A stretch of 64,000 nucleotides of DNA from Palsa-744 sp963734815. GTDB taxonomy: Bacteria; Actinomycetota; Thermoleophilia; Solirubrobacterales; Solirubrobacteraceae. The DNA lies in contig CAVTIH010000002.1 of assembly GCA_963734815.1 (NCBI GenBank), positions 682,001 through 746,000 on the forward strand. Reading direction: 5' to 3'. Of this stretch, positions 25,069-34,800 are shown in pieces. Position 1 is the first letter of the stretch; each line of letters starts with the position of its first letter. Below the pieces are notes generated by a model. The model did no database searches, was not told the DNA's origin, and was given only the letters and a program-made list of their open reading frames with translations. Both the position numbers and the translations under genes were made by a program.

Positions 25069-28000
25069 TCAAACCCCTCCAAGCTCTCTGTCGATGAGAT
25101 CGAACATCTCGTCGTCGGTTGCCGAGTCGAGATCGACCTCGGCATCGACGCCGGCAGGTTCATCTACATTCGAATCGGTCAACGCAAACGCCAGCGTCTG
25201 CAAACGGGTCGCGAACTTTTCGCGCTCCACGCCCTCTAACGTCGTCGAGAGGAGCATGAGCTGCAGCCGGTCGAGCTCAGCCTCCAGGGAGTGTCCAGCC
25301 CCCGTCCGATCGCGCCCGAGTTCGCTCAGCAGCTGCGCCGCAACCGCGGATATGGTCGGGTAGTCGAATACGAGCGTTGCCGGAAGGCGCAATCCCGCGG
25401 CCGTGTTGAGGCGGTTGCGCAGCTCGACGGCGGTGAGCGAGTCGAACCCGAGCTCTTTGAAGGTCCGTCGCGAGTCGATCGTCTCGGGGGTGGCGTGTCC
25501 GAGCACAGTCGCAACCTCCGCCCTGATGATCTCCAGCACGATCTTCTCGTGCTCGTGCTCTGGGGTGGAGGCTAGGCGTCGCGCCAACGACCCCACCTGC
25601 GCGGCGTCGACGCGGCGGGCGGGGATCGTGACCAGGTCGCCGAACAGCTCGGGCAGGACCCCCGCCCTAGCCTGCGCGCGCAGTGCCGCGAGCTCGAGCG
25701 GCACCGGGAGCATCAACGTGTCGCTCATCCTCAACGCGTCGTCGAACAGCCGCAGTCCCGCTTCGTTGGAGAGGGCGCGCATCCCAGCACGCGCCATCCG
25801 CGAAAGATCACTCTCGCTCAGCTTGCCCGTCAAACCACTGGCCTGCTCCCACAGCCCCCACGCCAGCGAGACACCGGGCAACCCCTGCGCGCGGCGATGG
25901 GCCGCGAGCGCATCGAGGTACGCGTTGGCGGCCGCATAGCTGCCCTGCCCGGGGCTGCCGAACACTCCCGCCGCCGAAGAAAACAACACAAACATGCCCA
26001 GGTCCATCTGCTTGGTCAGCGCATGCAAATACCACGCGGCATCGACCTTCGGAGCCATCACCGCCCGCATGCGCTCGGCTGTCAGGGAGCCGATCACACC
26101 ATCGTCGAGGATCCCCGCCGCATGCACGACGCCGCACAGAGGATGCTCCACCGCGATCGACCCCAGCAGCTCCTCCAGCTGGTCGCGCACCGACACATCA
26201 CACGCCCGCACCGCCACCACCGCACCCAAACCCTCGAGCTCGGCTCGCAACTCACCCACACCCTCGGCGTCTTCCCCACGACGACCTGCCAACAACAGAT
26301 GACGCACACCATGCTCCACCACCAAATGCCGCGCCACCAACCCACCCAAAAGACCGGTACCGCCCGTCACCAGCACCGTCCCCTCGGGATCCACCGTGGC
26401 CGGCATCGACAAGACGATCTTGCCGACGTGGCGGGCCTGGCTCATAAACCGGAACGCCTCGGGAGCGCGACGGACGTCCCAGGCGGTGACCGGCAGCCGC
26501 TCGAGCACACCGGCCGTGAACAGACCGAGCAGCTCATCGAGCATCTCCCCGATACGCTCGATCCCGGCCTCGGCCAGGTCAAACGCCCGGTAGGACACGC
26601 CCGGGTGATCCTCAGCCAGCTCATCAGGATCGCGCACGTCGGTCTTGCCCATCTCGATGAAGCGACCCCGGCCCTCGTGTCGCCCCAGCAGATCGAGCGA
26701 GGCGTCCACGAACTCCCCGGCAAGGCAGTCGAGCACGACGTCCATACCCAACCCTTCGGTCGTGGCGAGGAAGCGCTCCTTGAACTCGAGCGAGCGCGAG
26801 GAAGCGATGTGGGCATCGTCGAACCCCAGGTCCCTCAACACCCCCCACTTCCCCGGACTGGCGGTGACGAACACCTCGGCCCCGATATGCCTGGCCAGCT
26901 GCACAGCCGCCATTCCGACACCCCCGGTCCCGGCGTGCACCAGCACCCGCTCACCCGACTTCAGAGCGGCCAGATCGCTCAGCCCGTAGTAGGCGGTCAA
27001 GAACACGATCGGGATCGCCGCGGCCTGCGCGAACGACCACCCCTCGGGTATCCGAACGATCGCGCGGCGATCGGCGACCGCGACAGGACCGAACCCCGCG
27101 AACAACCCCATCACCCGATCCCCGACAGCCAGACCTTCGACGCCCGGGCCAAGCTCCAGCACGACGCCCGCGCCCTCGCTCCCCACACGCGCCTCGTCCG
27201 GATACATACCAAGCGCGATCAACACATCGCGGAAGTTCATTCCCCCCGCGCGCACACCCACACGGACCTGCCCCGGCGCAAGCGCCGCCGCCACCTCGGC
27301 GGCCTCGGCAAGCGAGAGAGCCTGGAGCGTACCCTCCGTCCCCGCACTCAGACACCACTCGGCAGCTCCCTCTGGAGCCCTCAAAACACCATCCGCCCCC
27401 GCCGTGCGCGCTAGGCGCGGCACCAGGATCTCCCCCTTACGAATCGCCAGCTGCGGCTCGCCTGTCGCCACCGCCGTCAGCACAGCCCCCCAAGACTCCT
27501 CGACGCCGTCCACGTCCACCAGCACGAAGCGACCCGGATTCTCCGACTGTGCCGAGCGCACCAACCCCCACACCGGCGCGCACGCCAGCCCCTGCACGCC
27601 GTCACCAACCCCGCCGGCCACAACACCATTGGTGACCACCACCAGACGTGCACTCGCAAAACGCTCATCCGCAAGCCAGTCCTGCACAACCGCGAGCACA
27701 CGCTCGACCATCTCCCTCGCCACCAGCGGCCCGCCACCAGCCCCCGCCGCAACCCGACCACAGTCAAAGATCACCACCCCGGGCAGCGCGCCACCCCCGT
27801 CCAAGGCGCCACCCAGCGACCCCAGGTCACCAAACACCTCAACCCCGGCCTCGCCACCGAGCGACGCCACCAACGGCGAACCCGCCATCCCCAGCACCGC
27901 CACACCCACCTCAGCGCCCCGAACATCCTCTTGAGCCGCGGTCGACAGCCCACGCCAGCGCACCGCGAACAACGAATCGCGATGCGCTCCGCCGGCGGCC

Positions 28001-31000
28001 CCCAACCGCGCGATCGGCACCTCACGCGCCACCCACGAGCCGATCGACGCCACCAGTGCGCCATCGTCGTCGACCACCAGCAACGACTTCGCCCCATTCT
28101 CCGCCAACGACAGCGAAACCCTCAACGACGAAGCCCCACGCGCGTAAAGCTGCACGTCGTTGAACAAGAACGGCAGACGCACCTCACCCCGCCCCTCGCT
28201 TCGCTGCCCGGACACCTCGAACAGACCGACCGCCGCCGATTGCAGCACGGCGTCAAACAGGGCGGGATGCAAGCCAAAAGCAACACCCCCACCCACACCC
28301 GACCCCTGATCCACGAGCGACACCTCGGCAAACGCTTCATCACCTCGCCGCCAAGCCGCCCGCAACCCCTGGAAGGCGGACCCATATTCAATCCCAAGCC
28401 CCGCCAACGCGTCATAGAACTCATCAGCCCCCGTCGCCTGCGCGCCGGCCGGCGGCCACGCTTCCCCGGCTAGTGCCGCTGCCCGTTCCACCGGTGAAGC
28501 CGCGCCCTCCACGACGCGCGCTTCCCGCGCCAACGTGCCACCACCATGACGCACCCACTCCTCGCCCGCCAGCAACGAATCGCCGTCCTCGACACCCACA
28601 CGACGGGAATAGATATCCACCGAATGCTCTCCGGAACCGTCATCGCCACCAATCACGACCTGCAGCACGACCTCCTCATCCCCTGCCAACACCAACGGTG
28701 CCTCCAGCGTCAACTCTCCCACCACACCACACCCGACACGCTCACCAGCACAAATAACCAGCTCCAGAAATGCCGCCCCGGGCAGCAACACGCTGCCCAT
28801 CACCAGATGATCGGCGAGCCATGGATGCGCAGCCAGCGAAACGCGCCCCGTAAACAACCATCCGTCGCCACCGGCCAAGCCGACCACAGCGCCCAACAGC
28901 GGATGACCTGTGCCCACCAACCCCGCCGCCGCCACATCACCCACGCCACCAGCCGACGGCTCCAGCCAGTGGCGCTCGCGCTGGAAGGCGTAAGTAGGCA
29001 ATTTCACCTTCCGCGCGCCAGCACCCGCGAACAACCTCGACCAATCAACCTCCACCCCACGCACCCAAACCTCCGACAACGACATCACAAACCGCTCAAC
29101 CCCCCCCTCCCCACGCCGCAAAGACCCAAGCGCCACAGCACCCCCCCGCGAACCATCAAGCACCACATCAACAACTTCCTGAACCCCCATCGTCAACACA
29201 GGATGCGGACTCACCTCAACAAACGCACGATACCCCTCCCCCAACAACGACCGAACCGCCCCCTCAAACTGCACAGTCTCACGCAAATTGCGATACCAAT
29301 ACTCACCACCCAACCCAGCCGTATCAACCACACCACCCACCACCGTCGAATAAAACGGCACCTTCCCCGAACGCGGCGAAATCGACTCACAAGCCGCCAA
29401 CAAATCACCACGAATCTCCTCAATCTGCGACGAATGCGACGCATAATCAACCGGAATCCGCCGCGCCCTCACACCACCCACCTCACACCACCCCAAAAAC
29501 TCCTCCAACACACCACTCTCACCCGAAACAACAGTCGCCGACGGCCCATTCACCGCCGCCACCGACACAACACCCCCCCGCCAACCCTCCAAACACCGCT
29601 CCAACTCCCCCACCGACAACGCCACCGACACCATCCCACCCCGACCCGCCAAACCCACCAACGCCAAACTCCGCAACGCAACCACACGCGCCCCATCCTC
29701 CAACGACAACCCCCCCGCCACACACGCAGCCGCAATCTCCCCCTGCGAATGACCCACCACCACATCCGGACGCACCCCACACACCCGCCACAACTCAGCC
29801 AACGACACCATCACCGCCCACAACACCGGCTGCACCACATCAACCCGCTCCAACCCCGGCGCCCCCTCCACACCACGCAACACCCCCTCCAGCGACCAAT
29901 CCACAAACGGCGCCAACGCCTCACCACACAACCCAATCGACTCCGCAAACACCGACGACCCATCCAACAACCCCAACGCCATCCCCTCCCACTGCGAACC
30001 CTGACCCGGAAACAAAAACGCAACCCTCCCACCACCCTCAACCACACCCCGCACAACCCCAACCCCCGACACACCCCCAGCCAACTCAGACAAACCCCCC
30101 AACAACACCTCACGACCCCCACCCAACACCACCGCCCGATCCCCAAACGCCGACCGACCAGACACCAACGAGAACCCGACGTCCACGACCGAACGCGACC
30201 CGTCATCGGCCAACCACTCACCCAAACGAGCAGCCTGCCCCCGCAACGCACCCTCACCCTTGCCCGACAGCACCAAGGGCACCACGCCGCCATTGCCCAT
30301 CAACCCACCACCAACCACCGCGGCCTCCCCCAGCGCCGGCGGCTCCTCCAGCGCCACCGAGTCCTCACGCGCCGAGGAGTCCTCACGCGCCGGGAAGCCC
30401 TCAAGCGCCGGAGAGCCCTCAGGCGCCGGGGCCTCCTCCAGCACAACGTGAGCATTCGTACCGCTGATACCGAAGGACGAGATGCCGGCGCGGCGCGGCG
30501 AGCCGCCCCGCTTCCAGTCCTGCGCCTCCGTCAACAACGAGATCGATCCGCTCGACCAGTCGACGTGTGTCGAGGGCTCATCGACATGCAGAGTCTTCGG
30601 CAGCACGCCGTGGCGCATCGCCATCACCATCTTGATCACCCCAGCCACGCCGGCGGCTGGACCGGCATGGCCGATGTTCGACTTGATCGACCCCAGCCAC
30701 AACGGACGATCTGGATCGCGGCCCTGCCCATAAGTGGCCAGCAGTGCCTGGGCCTCGATCGGATCGCCGAGCGTGGTGCCGGTCCCGTGAGCCTCCACCG
30801 TGTCAACCTCTCTCGTGGAAAGCCGCGCGTCCGCCAGCGCCTGGAGAATCAACCGCTGCTGCGCGAGGCCATTGGGCGCCGTCAAACCGTTGGACGCGCC
30901 GTCCTGGTTGATGGCACTGCCACGCACCAGTCCCAGCACCCGGTGCTGACGGTGAGCGGCGTCGCAGAGACGCTCCAGCAGCAGCACGCCCACACCCTCA

Positions 31001-31860
31001 CCCCAGCCCGCGCCGTCGGCCGCATTCGCAAATGACTTGCACCGTCCGTCGGGGGCCGACATCTGCTGCGCGCTGAACTCGACCAAGCCATCCGGCGTTG
31101 CCATCACCGTCACGCCACCCGCCAGCGCCAGCGAACATTCCCCGGCGCGCAACGCTCGGCAGGCCAGATGCAGCGTCACCAGCGACGAAGAGCACGCGGT
31201 GTCCACCGCCACGGCGGGGCCCTCGAGGCCGAGCGTGTACGCCACCCGCCCCGCGGCTACGCTGGCAAAACGACCTGTCGCGCGGTAGCCCTCGAGGCCC
31301 GCGGACGCCACCGGGTCCGCCCCGTAGCCGGTGGCGCCGATCCCGACGTACACGCCGGTGTGACTGCCCCGTAAAGACTCCGGATCGAACCCCCCATCTT
31401 CGAGCGCCTCCCAGCAGGCTTCGAGGAACAGCCGGTGCTGGGGGTCCATCGCCAGGGCCTCCCTGGGGTTGATGCGAAAGAAATCCGCGTCGAAGTCGCC
31501 GGCGTCGTCGAGAAACCCTCCGTATGGCGCGTAAACGGTCCCGCGGTGCTCGGGATCGGGGTCATAGAGTGCGTCCAGGTCCCAACCGCGATTATCTGGA
31601 AGGCCCGAGATCGCGTCACGGCCGGAGGCGAGCATCTCCCACAGCTCATCGGGTGAGCGCACACCACCCGGGTAGCGGCAGCTCATTCCCACAATCGCCA
31701 ACGGTTCCTGGGAGCGCTGTTCGAGCTCCTCCAGGTCCCGACGTGCCCTGCGCAGCTCGAGCCTGGCTCGCTTCAGGTACTCGAGAGCCTTCTCGTTGTC
31801 GGTCGTGGCGAGAGCCTTCTCGCTGTCGGTCATGGCGAGAGCCTGCTCGTTGTCGGTCAT
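25069..31860 (-). CDS. PksD: single-module type I PKS, KS-AT(methylmalonyl)-DH-ER-KR-ACP
   Basis: 2263 residues. N-terminal docking segment with a triplicated nonapeptide (1-27), KS about 52-477 (Cys about 222), and a Glu/Pro/Ala-rich repeat linker (about 477-507). AT about 610-915 has GHSQG and YASH, the methylmalonyl-CoA signature. DH about 985-1240 has a canonical HLVMGSVLLP and HPALFDAVLQ. ER about 1500-1800 contains MNFRDVLIALGMYP. KR about 1824-2000 has LDD (B-type). ACP about 2137 (GFDSL), then C-terminal docking helices. The predicted outcome is a methyl-branched, fully reduced extension. The ATG overlaps the pksC stop (ATGA); a second in-frame ATG lies in repeat unit 2. The AT coding sequence has almost exclusively G- or T-ending codons and is nearly identical to the second AT of PksC. 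Confidence 0.97.
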   Translation of the reverse strand: MTDNEQALAMTDSEKALATTDNEKALEYLKRARLELRRARRDLEELEQRSQEPLAIVGMSCRYPGGVRSPDELWEMLASGRDAISGLPDNRGWDLDALYDPDPEHRGTVYAPYGGFLDDAGDFDADFFRINPREALAMDPQHRLFLEACWEALEDGGFDPESLRGSHTGVYVGIGATGYGADPVASAGLEGYRATGRFASVAAGRVAYTLGLEGPAVAVDTACSSSLVTLHLACRALRAGECSLALAGGVTVMATPDGLVEFSAQQMSAPDGRCKSFANAADGAGWGEGVGVLLLERLCDAAHRQHRVLGLVRGSAINQDGASNGLTAPNGLAQQRLILQALADARLSTREVDTVEAHGTGTTLGDPIEAQALLATYGQGRDPDRPLWLGSIKSNIGHAGPAAGVAGVIKMVMAMRHGVLPKTLHVDEPSTHVDWSSGSISLLTEAQDWKRGGSPRRAGISSFGISGTNAHVVLEEAPAPEGSPALEGFPAREDSSAREDSVALEEPPALGEAAVVGGGLMGNGGVVPLVLSGKGEGALRGQAARLGEWLADDGSRSVVDVGFSLVSGRSAFGDRAVVLGGGREVLLGGLSELAGGVSGVGVVRGVVEGGGRVAFLFPGQGSQWEGMALGLLDGSSVFAESIGLCGEALAPFVDWSLEGVLRGVEGAPGLERVDVVQPVLWAVMVSLAELWRVCGVRPDVVVGHSQGEIAAACVAGGLSLEDGARVVALRSLALVGLAGRGGMVSVALSVGELERCLEGWRGGVVSVAAVNGPSATVVSGESGVLEEFLGWCEVGGVRARRIPVDYASHSSQIEEIRGDLLAACESISPRSGKVPFYSTVVGGVVDTAGLGGEYWYRNLRETVQFEGAVRSLLGEGYRAFVEVSPHPVLTMGVQEVVDVVLDGSRGGAVALGSLRRGEGGVERFVMSLSEVWVRGVEVDWSRLFAGAGARKVKLPTYAFQRERHWLEPSAGGVGDVAAAGLVGTGHPLLGAVVGLAGGDGWLFTGRVSLAAHPWLADHLVMGSVLLPGAAFLELVICAGERVGCGVVGELTLEAPLVLAGDEEVVLQVVIGGDDGSGEHSVDIYSRRVGVEDGDSLLAGEEWVRHGGGTLAREARVVEGAASPVERAAALAGEAWPPAGAQATGADEFYDALAGLGIEYGSAFQGLRAAWRRGDEAFAEVSLVDQGSGVGGGVAFGLHPALFDAVLQSAAVGLFEVSGQRSEGRGEVRLPFLFNDVQLYARGASSLRVSLSLAENGAKSLLVVDDDGALVASIGSWVAREVPIARLGAAGGAHRDSLFAVRWRGLSTAAQEDVRGAEVGVAVLGMAGSPLVASLGGEAGVEVFGDLGSLGGALDGGGALPGVVIFDCGRVAAGAGGGPLVAREMVERVLAVVQDWLADERFASARLVVVTNGVVAGGVGDGVQGLACAPVWGLVRSAQSENPGRFVLVDVDGVEESWGAVLTAVATGEPQLAIRKGEILVPRLARTAGADGVLRAPEGAAEWCLSAGTEGTLQALSLAEAAEVAAALAPGQVRVGVRAGGMNFRDVLIALGMYPDEARVGSEGAGVVLELGPGVEGLAVGDRVMGLFAGFGPVAVADRRAIVRIPEGWSFAQAAAIPIVFLTAYYGLSDLAALKSGERVLVHAGTGGVGMAAVQLARHIGAEVFVTASPGKWGVLRDLGFDDAHIASSRSLEFKERFLATTEGLGMDVVLDCLAGEFVDASLDLLGRHEGRGRFIEMGKTDVRDPDELAEDHPGVSYRAFDLAEAGIERIGEMLDELLGLFTAGVLERLPVTAWDVRRAPEAFRFMSQARHVGKIVLSMPATVDPEGTVLVTGGTGLLGGLVARHLVVEHGVRHLLLAGRRGEDAEGVGELRAELEGLGAVVAVRACDVSVRDQLEELLGSIAVEHPLCGVVHAAGILDDGVIGSLTAERMRAVMAPKVDAAWYLHALTKQMDLGMFVLFSSAAGVFGSPGQGSYAAANAYLDALAAHRRAQGLPGVSLAWGLWEQASGLTGKLSESDLSRMARAGMRALSNEAGLRLFDDALRMSDTLMLPVPLELAALRAQARAGVLPELFGDLVTIPARRVDAAQVGSLARRLASTPEHEHEKIVLEIIRAEVATVLGHATPETIDSRRTFKELGFDSLTAVELRNRLNTAAGLRLPATLVFDYPTISAVAAQLLSELGRDRTGAGHSLEAELDRLQLMLLSTTLEGVEREKFATRLQTLAFALTDSNVDEPAGVDAEVDLDSATDDEMFDLIDRELGGV
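28972..30137. repeat. AT-domain duplication, copy in pksD
   Basis: About 1166 bases matching 34809-35974 (offset 5837). I found two differences, at 29017 (silent) and 29250 (Ser/Ala). It spans the complete AT domain plus linkers on both sides. Confidence 0.93.
30341..30430. repeat. 18-bp repeats in the PksD KS-AT linker
   Basis: Five degenerate 18-base units encode a hexapeptide series (APEGSP, ALEGFP, AREDSS, AREDSV, ALEEPP) right after the KS domain. This is probably a flexible, slippage-prone spacer. Confidence 0.75.
31780..31860. repeat. Three 27-bp repeats in the PksD docking segment
   Basis: Three 27-base units (31780-31806, 31807-31833, 31834-31860) encode MTDNEQALA, MTDSEKALA and TTDNEKALE at the start of PksD. 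Two units begin with ATG, giving alternative starts. The pksC stop overlaps the first. Confidence 0.85.
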
Positions 31861-34800
31861 CGGCCATCTCCCGCCAGGCCGAACTCCCTGTCCATCGCCG
31901 CAAACAACTCGTCCGCCGTACTCGCATGCAGGTCGTCCTCGACGATCGCCTGTTCCTCGCCCGCGAGACCCGCTACCAGTGCCTGCAGGCGCCCCATGAT
32001 CTGCGCACGTTCGCGATCGTCGAGCACTGGCGTGGACAGGATACGTTCGAGCTTGTTGAGCTCCGCCAGCGCGGAGACCGCCATACCCCTCGCCGCGACG
32101 GCGCCGTCAACGGATGTCTGACCCAGCAGATACTCGGCGAGCGCCGCGGGGGTCGGGTGGTCGAACACCACCGTGGCCGGCAGGCGCAGTCCTGTCACCA
32201 CGTGCAGGCGATTGCGCAGCTCGACCGCGCTCAGCGAGTCGAAGCCCAGTTCTTTGAAGGCACGCCGCTCGTCGATTTGCGAGGGCGAATCGTATCCGAG
32301 CACCATCGCCACGTTGGCACGCACCAAGTCCCGCACCACCCCCTCACGCTCGGCCTCGGGGACGACGGCGAGGCGTTCCGCCAGCGATTCGCGTCGCTCG
32401 TCCGGACGACGCTTGGGAACGCGTACCAGGTCGGCCAGCATCGCCGCCAACGCCCCCGCTCTCGCCTGCGCGCGCAGGATTCGAGGATCGAGCGTGGCCG
32501 CGAGCACGAGCGCCTGCTGTGAGTCCAGGGCCATGTCGAACAGCGCAAGCCCCCGCTCGGAGGAGAGTTCACGCATGCCCAAGCCCACCACCCGTCGGCG
32601 ATCGGCTTCGCTCATATCCTCCGTCATGGCGCTGGCGCCCTCCCACAAGCCCCACGCAATCGCGCAGGCGGGCAAGCCGAGCGCTTGACGGTGGGTGGCA
32701 AGGGCGTCCAGAAACGCATTGGCCGCCGCATAGTTGGCCTGCCCCGCACCTCCGAGCAGACCGGCGGCCGAGGAGAACAGCACAAAAGCCCTCAGCGGCG
32801 CATCCTTGGTCAGCTCGTGCAGGTGCCACGCCGCGTCGGCCTTTGGCGCAAGCGCCCGGTCCAGGAGCTCCGGCGTCATCGAGCCGATCAAGGCACTCTC
32901 GAGCACACCGGACGCGTGCACCACCGCCGTCAATGGATGCTCGGCGGGAACGGAGTCCACCAGTGCCTTCAACGCCTCCCGGTCAGATACGTCGCATGCG
33001 GCGATCTGCACCGCCGCGCCCAACTCCTCCAGCTCCGCTCGCAGCTCCGCGGCGCCCTTTGCCTTGGCTCCTCCACGACTCACCAGCAGTAGTCGTCCAA
33101 CGCCATAACGCTTGACGAGATGCCGTGCGATCAGGCCACCCAGCGTGCCGGTGCCGCCGCTGATCAGAGCCGTGCCCGCGGGGTCGAGCAACCCGGCCCG
33201 CGGCTCCCCGCCAATCGCGCCCTCGAGCGCCATCGCCGGGCTGAGAGCGCGCAGCCGAGGCACGGCTACCTCACCCCGCCTGACAGCCAGCTGGGATTCG
33301 TGCGAGGCGAGCGCTGCATGCAGTGCGACGAGCAGCTCGTCGCCGGCAGTCGCGCGGTCGACGTCGAGGAGCACGAAGCGCCCAGGGCTCTCCGCCTGCG
33401 CCGAGCGCATCAGCCCCCAAACGGGAGCCAGGGCCAATCCGTCGGGAGGATCACTCGCCGGATCCAACGTCACGGCGCCGCGTGTGGTCAGCACCAAGCG
33501 TGAATCGGTGAAGCGCTCATCGGAGAGCCAGCTTTGAGCCAGCTCGAGCACGCGGTGCACCGTGTGGTGCACCGCGCTCAGATCGACCGTCGGGTCGCCC
33601 CCTCCGCAGTCGACAAACACGGCTTGCGGTATGGCACTGCCCTGCTCGATCGCCTCGCCCAAGGAGCCCACGTCCGCATGCACCTCGATGCGACATCCGC
33701 TCTCCCGTAGAGACCGCGCGAGCGCCGAGTCCTCCTCGCCCAGCAGACACAGCACATCTGAGAGCGACTCCGATGAGGGCGGTGAGAGGGTCGTCGCGGC
33801 GGAGCTCCACTGCACGCCGAACAGAGCACTGTCCAACGCCCCACGTGCAGCCCCCACCTGCTCGGCGGAGACTTCGCGCATCACCAGCGAGTCGACGGAG
33901 GCAACCAGCCGTCCGTGCTCGTCGGCGATCACCAGCGAGATCGCATCGGCGTCGGTCCGCACAATCGATGCGCGCAGCGAGGATGCGCCGGGCGCAAAGA
34001 GCTCCACGCCGCTGAAGGAGAATGGGAGACGCACACCCAGTGTCTGAGCGCCGGTGAGCGCCCCATCTCCGAGCAGGGTGGCACCCATCACCTGCAGGGC
34101 CCCATCCAGCAACGCCGGGTGCACACCGTAAGCGGACGCGTGCTCCCCCTCCTCCGCCGGCAAGGCGACCTCGGCGAGCATCTCCTCGCCGTGCCACCAA
34201 GCCGCCCGCAACCCGCTGAAGACGGGCCCGTATTCGAGCCCGCGGGCTGCCACCTCGTCGTACAGATCCGCGACGGCGATCGGGCGCGCCTGCGGCGGCG
34301 GCCAGCTCGCTCCGGCCAGCGCCGCCGCGCGCTCCTGCGCCCGCGCACGGCCGCCATCGGCGAGCTCGCCCGCGAGCAGGCTGCCCGTGGCATGGCGCGT
34401 CCACCGCTCCTCGCCCAGAACATCGTCCTCCGCGGCGTCCCGCGGACGCGTGGAGATGGTCACGGACCTGCGACCTGACGCGTCGAGTGCGCCGATCAAG
34501 ACCTGTAGCGCCACTCCTTGTGCAGGCAGAACGAGCGGCGCCTCCACGACGAGCTCATCGAGCACGCCGCAGTCGACCCGGCTCCCCGCGTGCAGCGCCA
34601 GCTCCACGAACGCCGTGCCCGGGACCACGGGCATCTCGAACACCATGTGATCCGCCAGCCATGTCTGCTCTCGCGTTGACAGCCGTCCGGTGAACAGCCA
34701 CTGCTCACCGTCTGCCAGCTCCACCATCGCGCCCAGCAGTGGATGCACGGAAGGCACCAGGCCGACGGAAGCCACGTCGCCCGCGCTCGACGCTCCCTGC

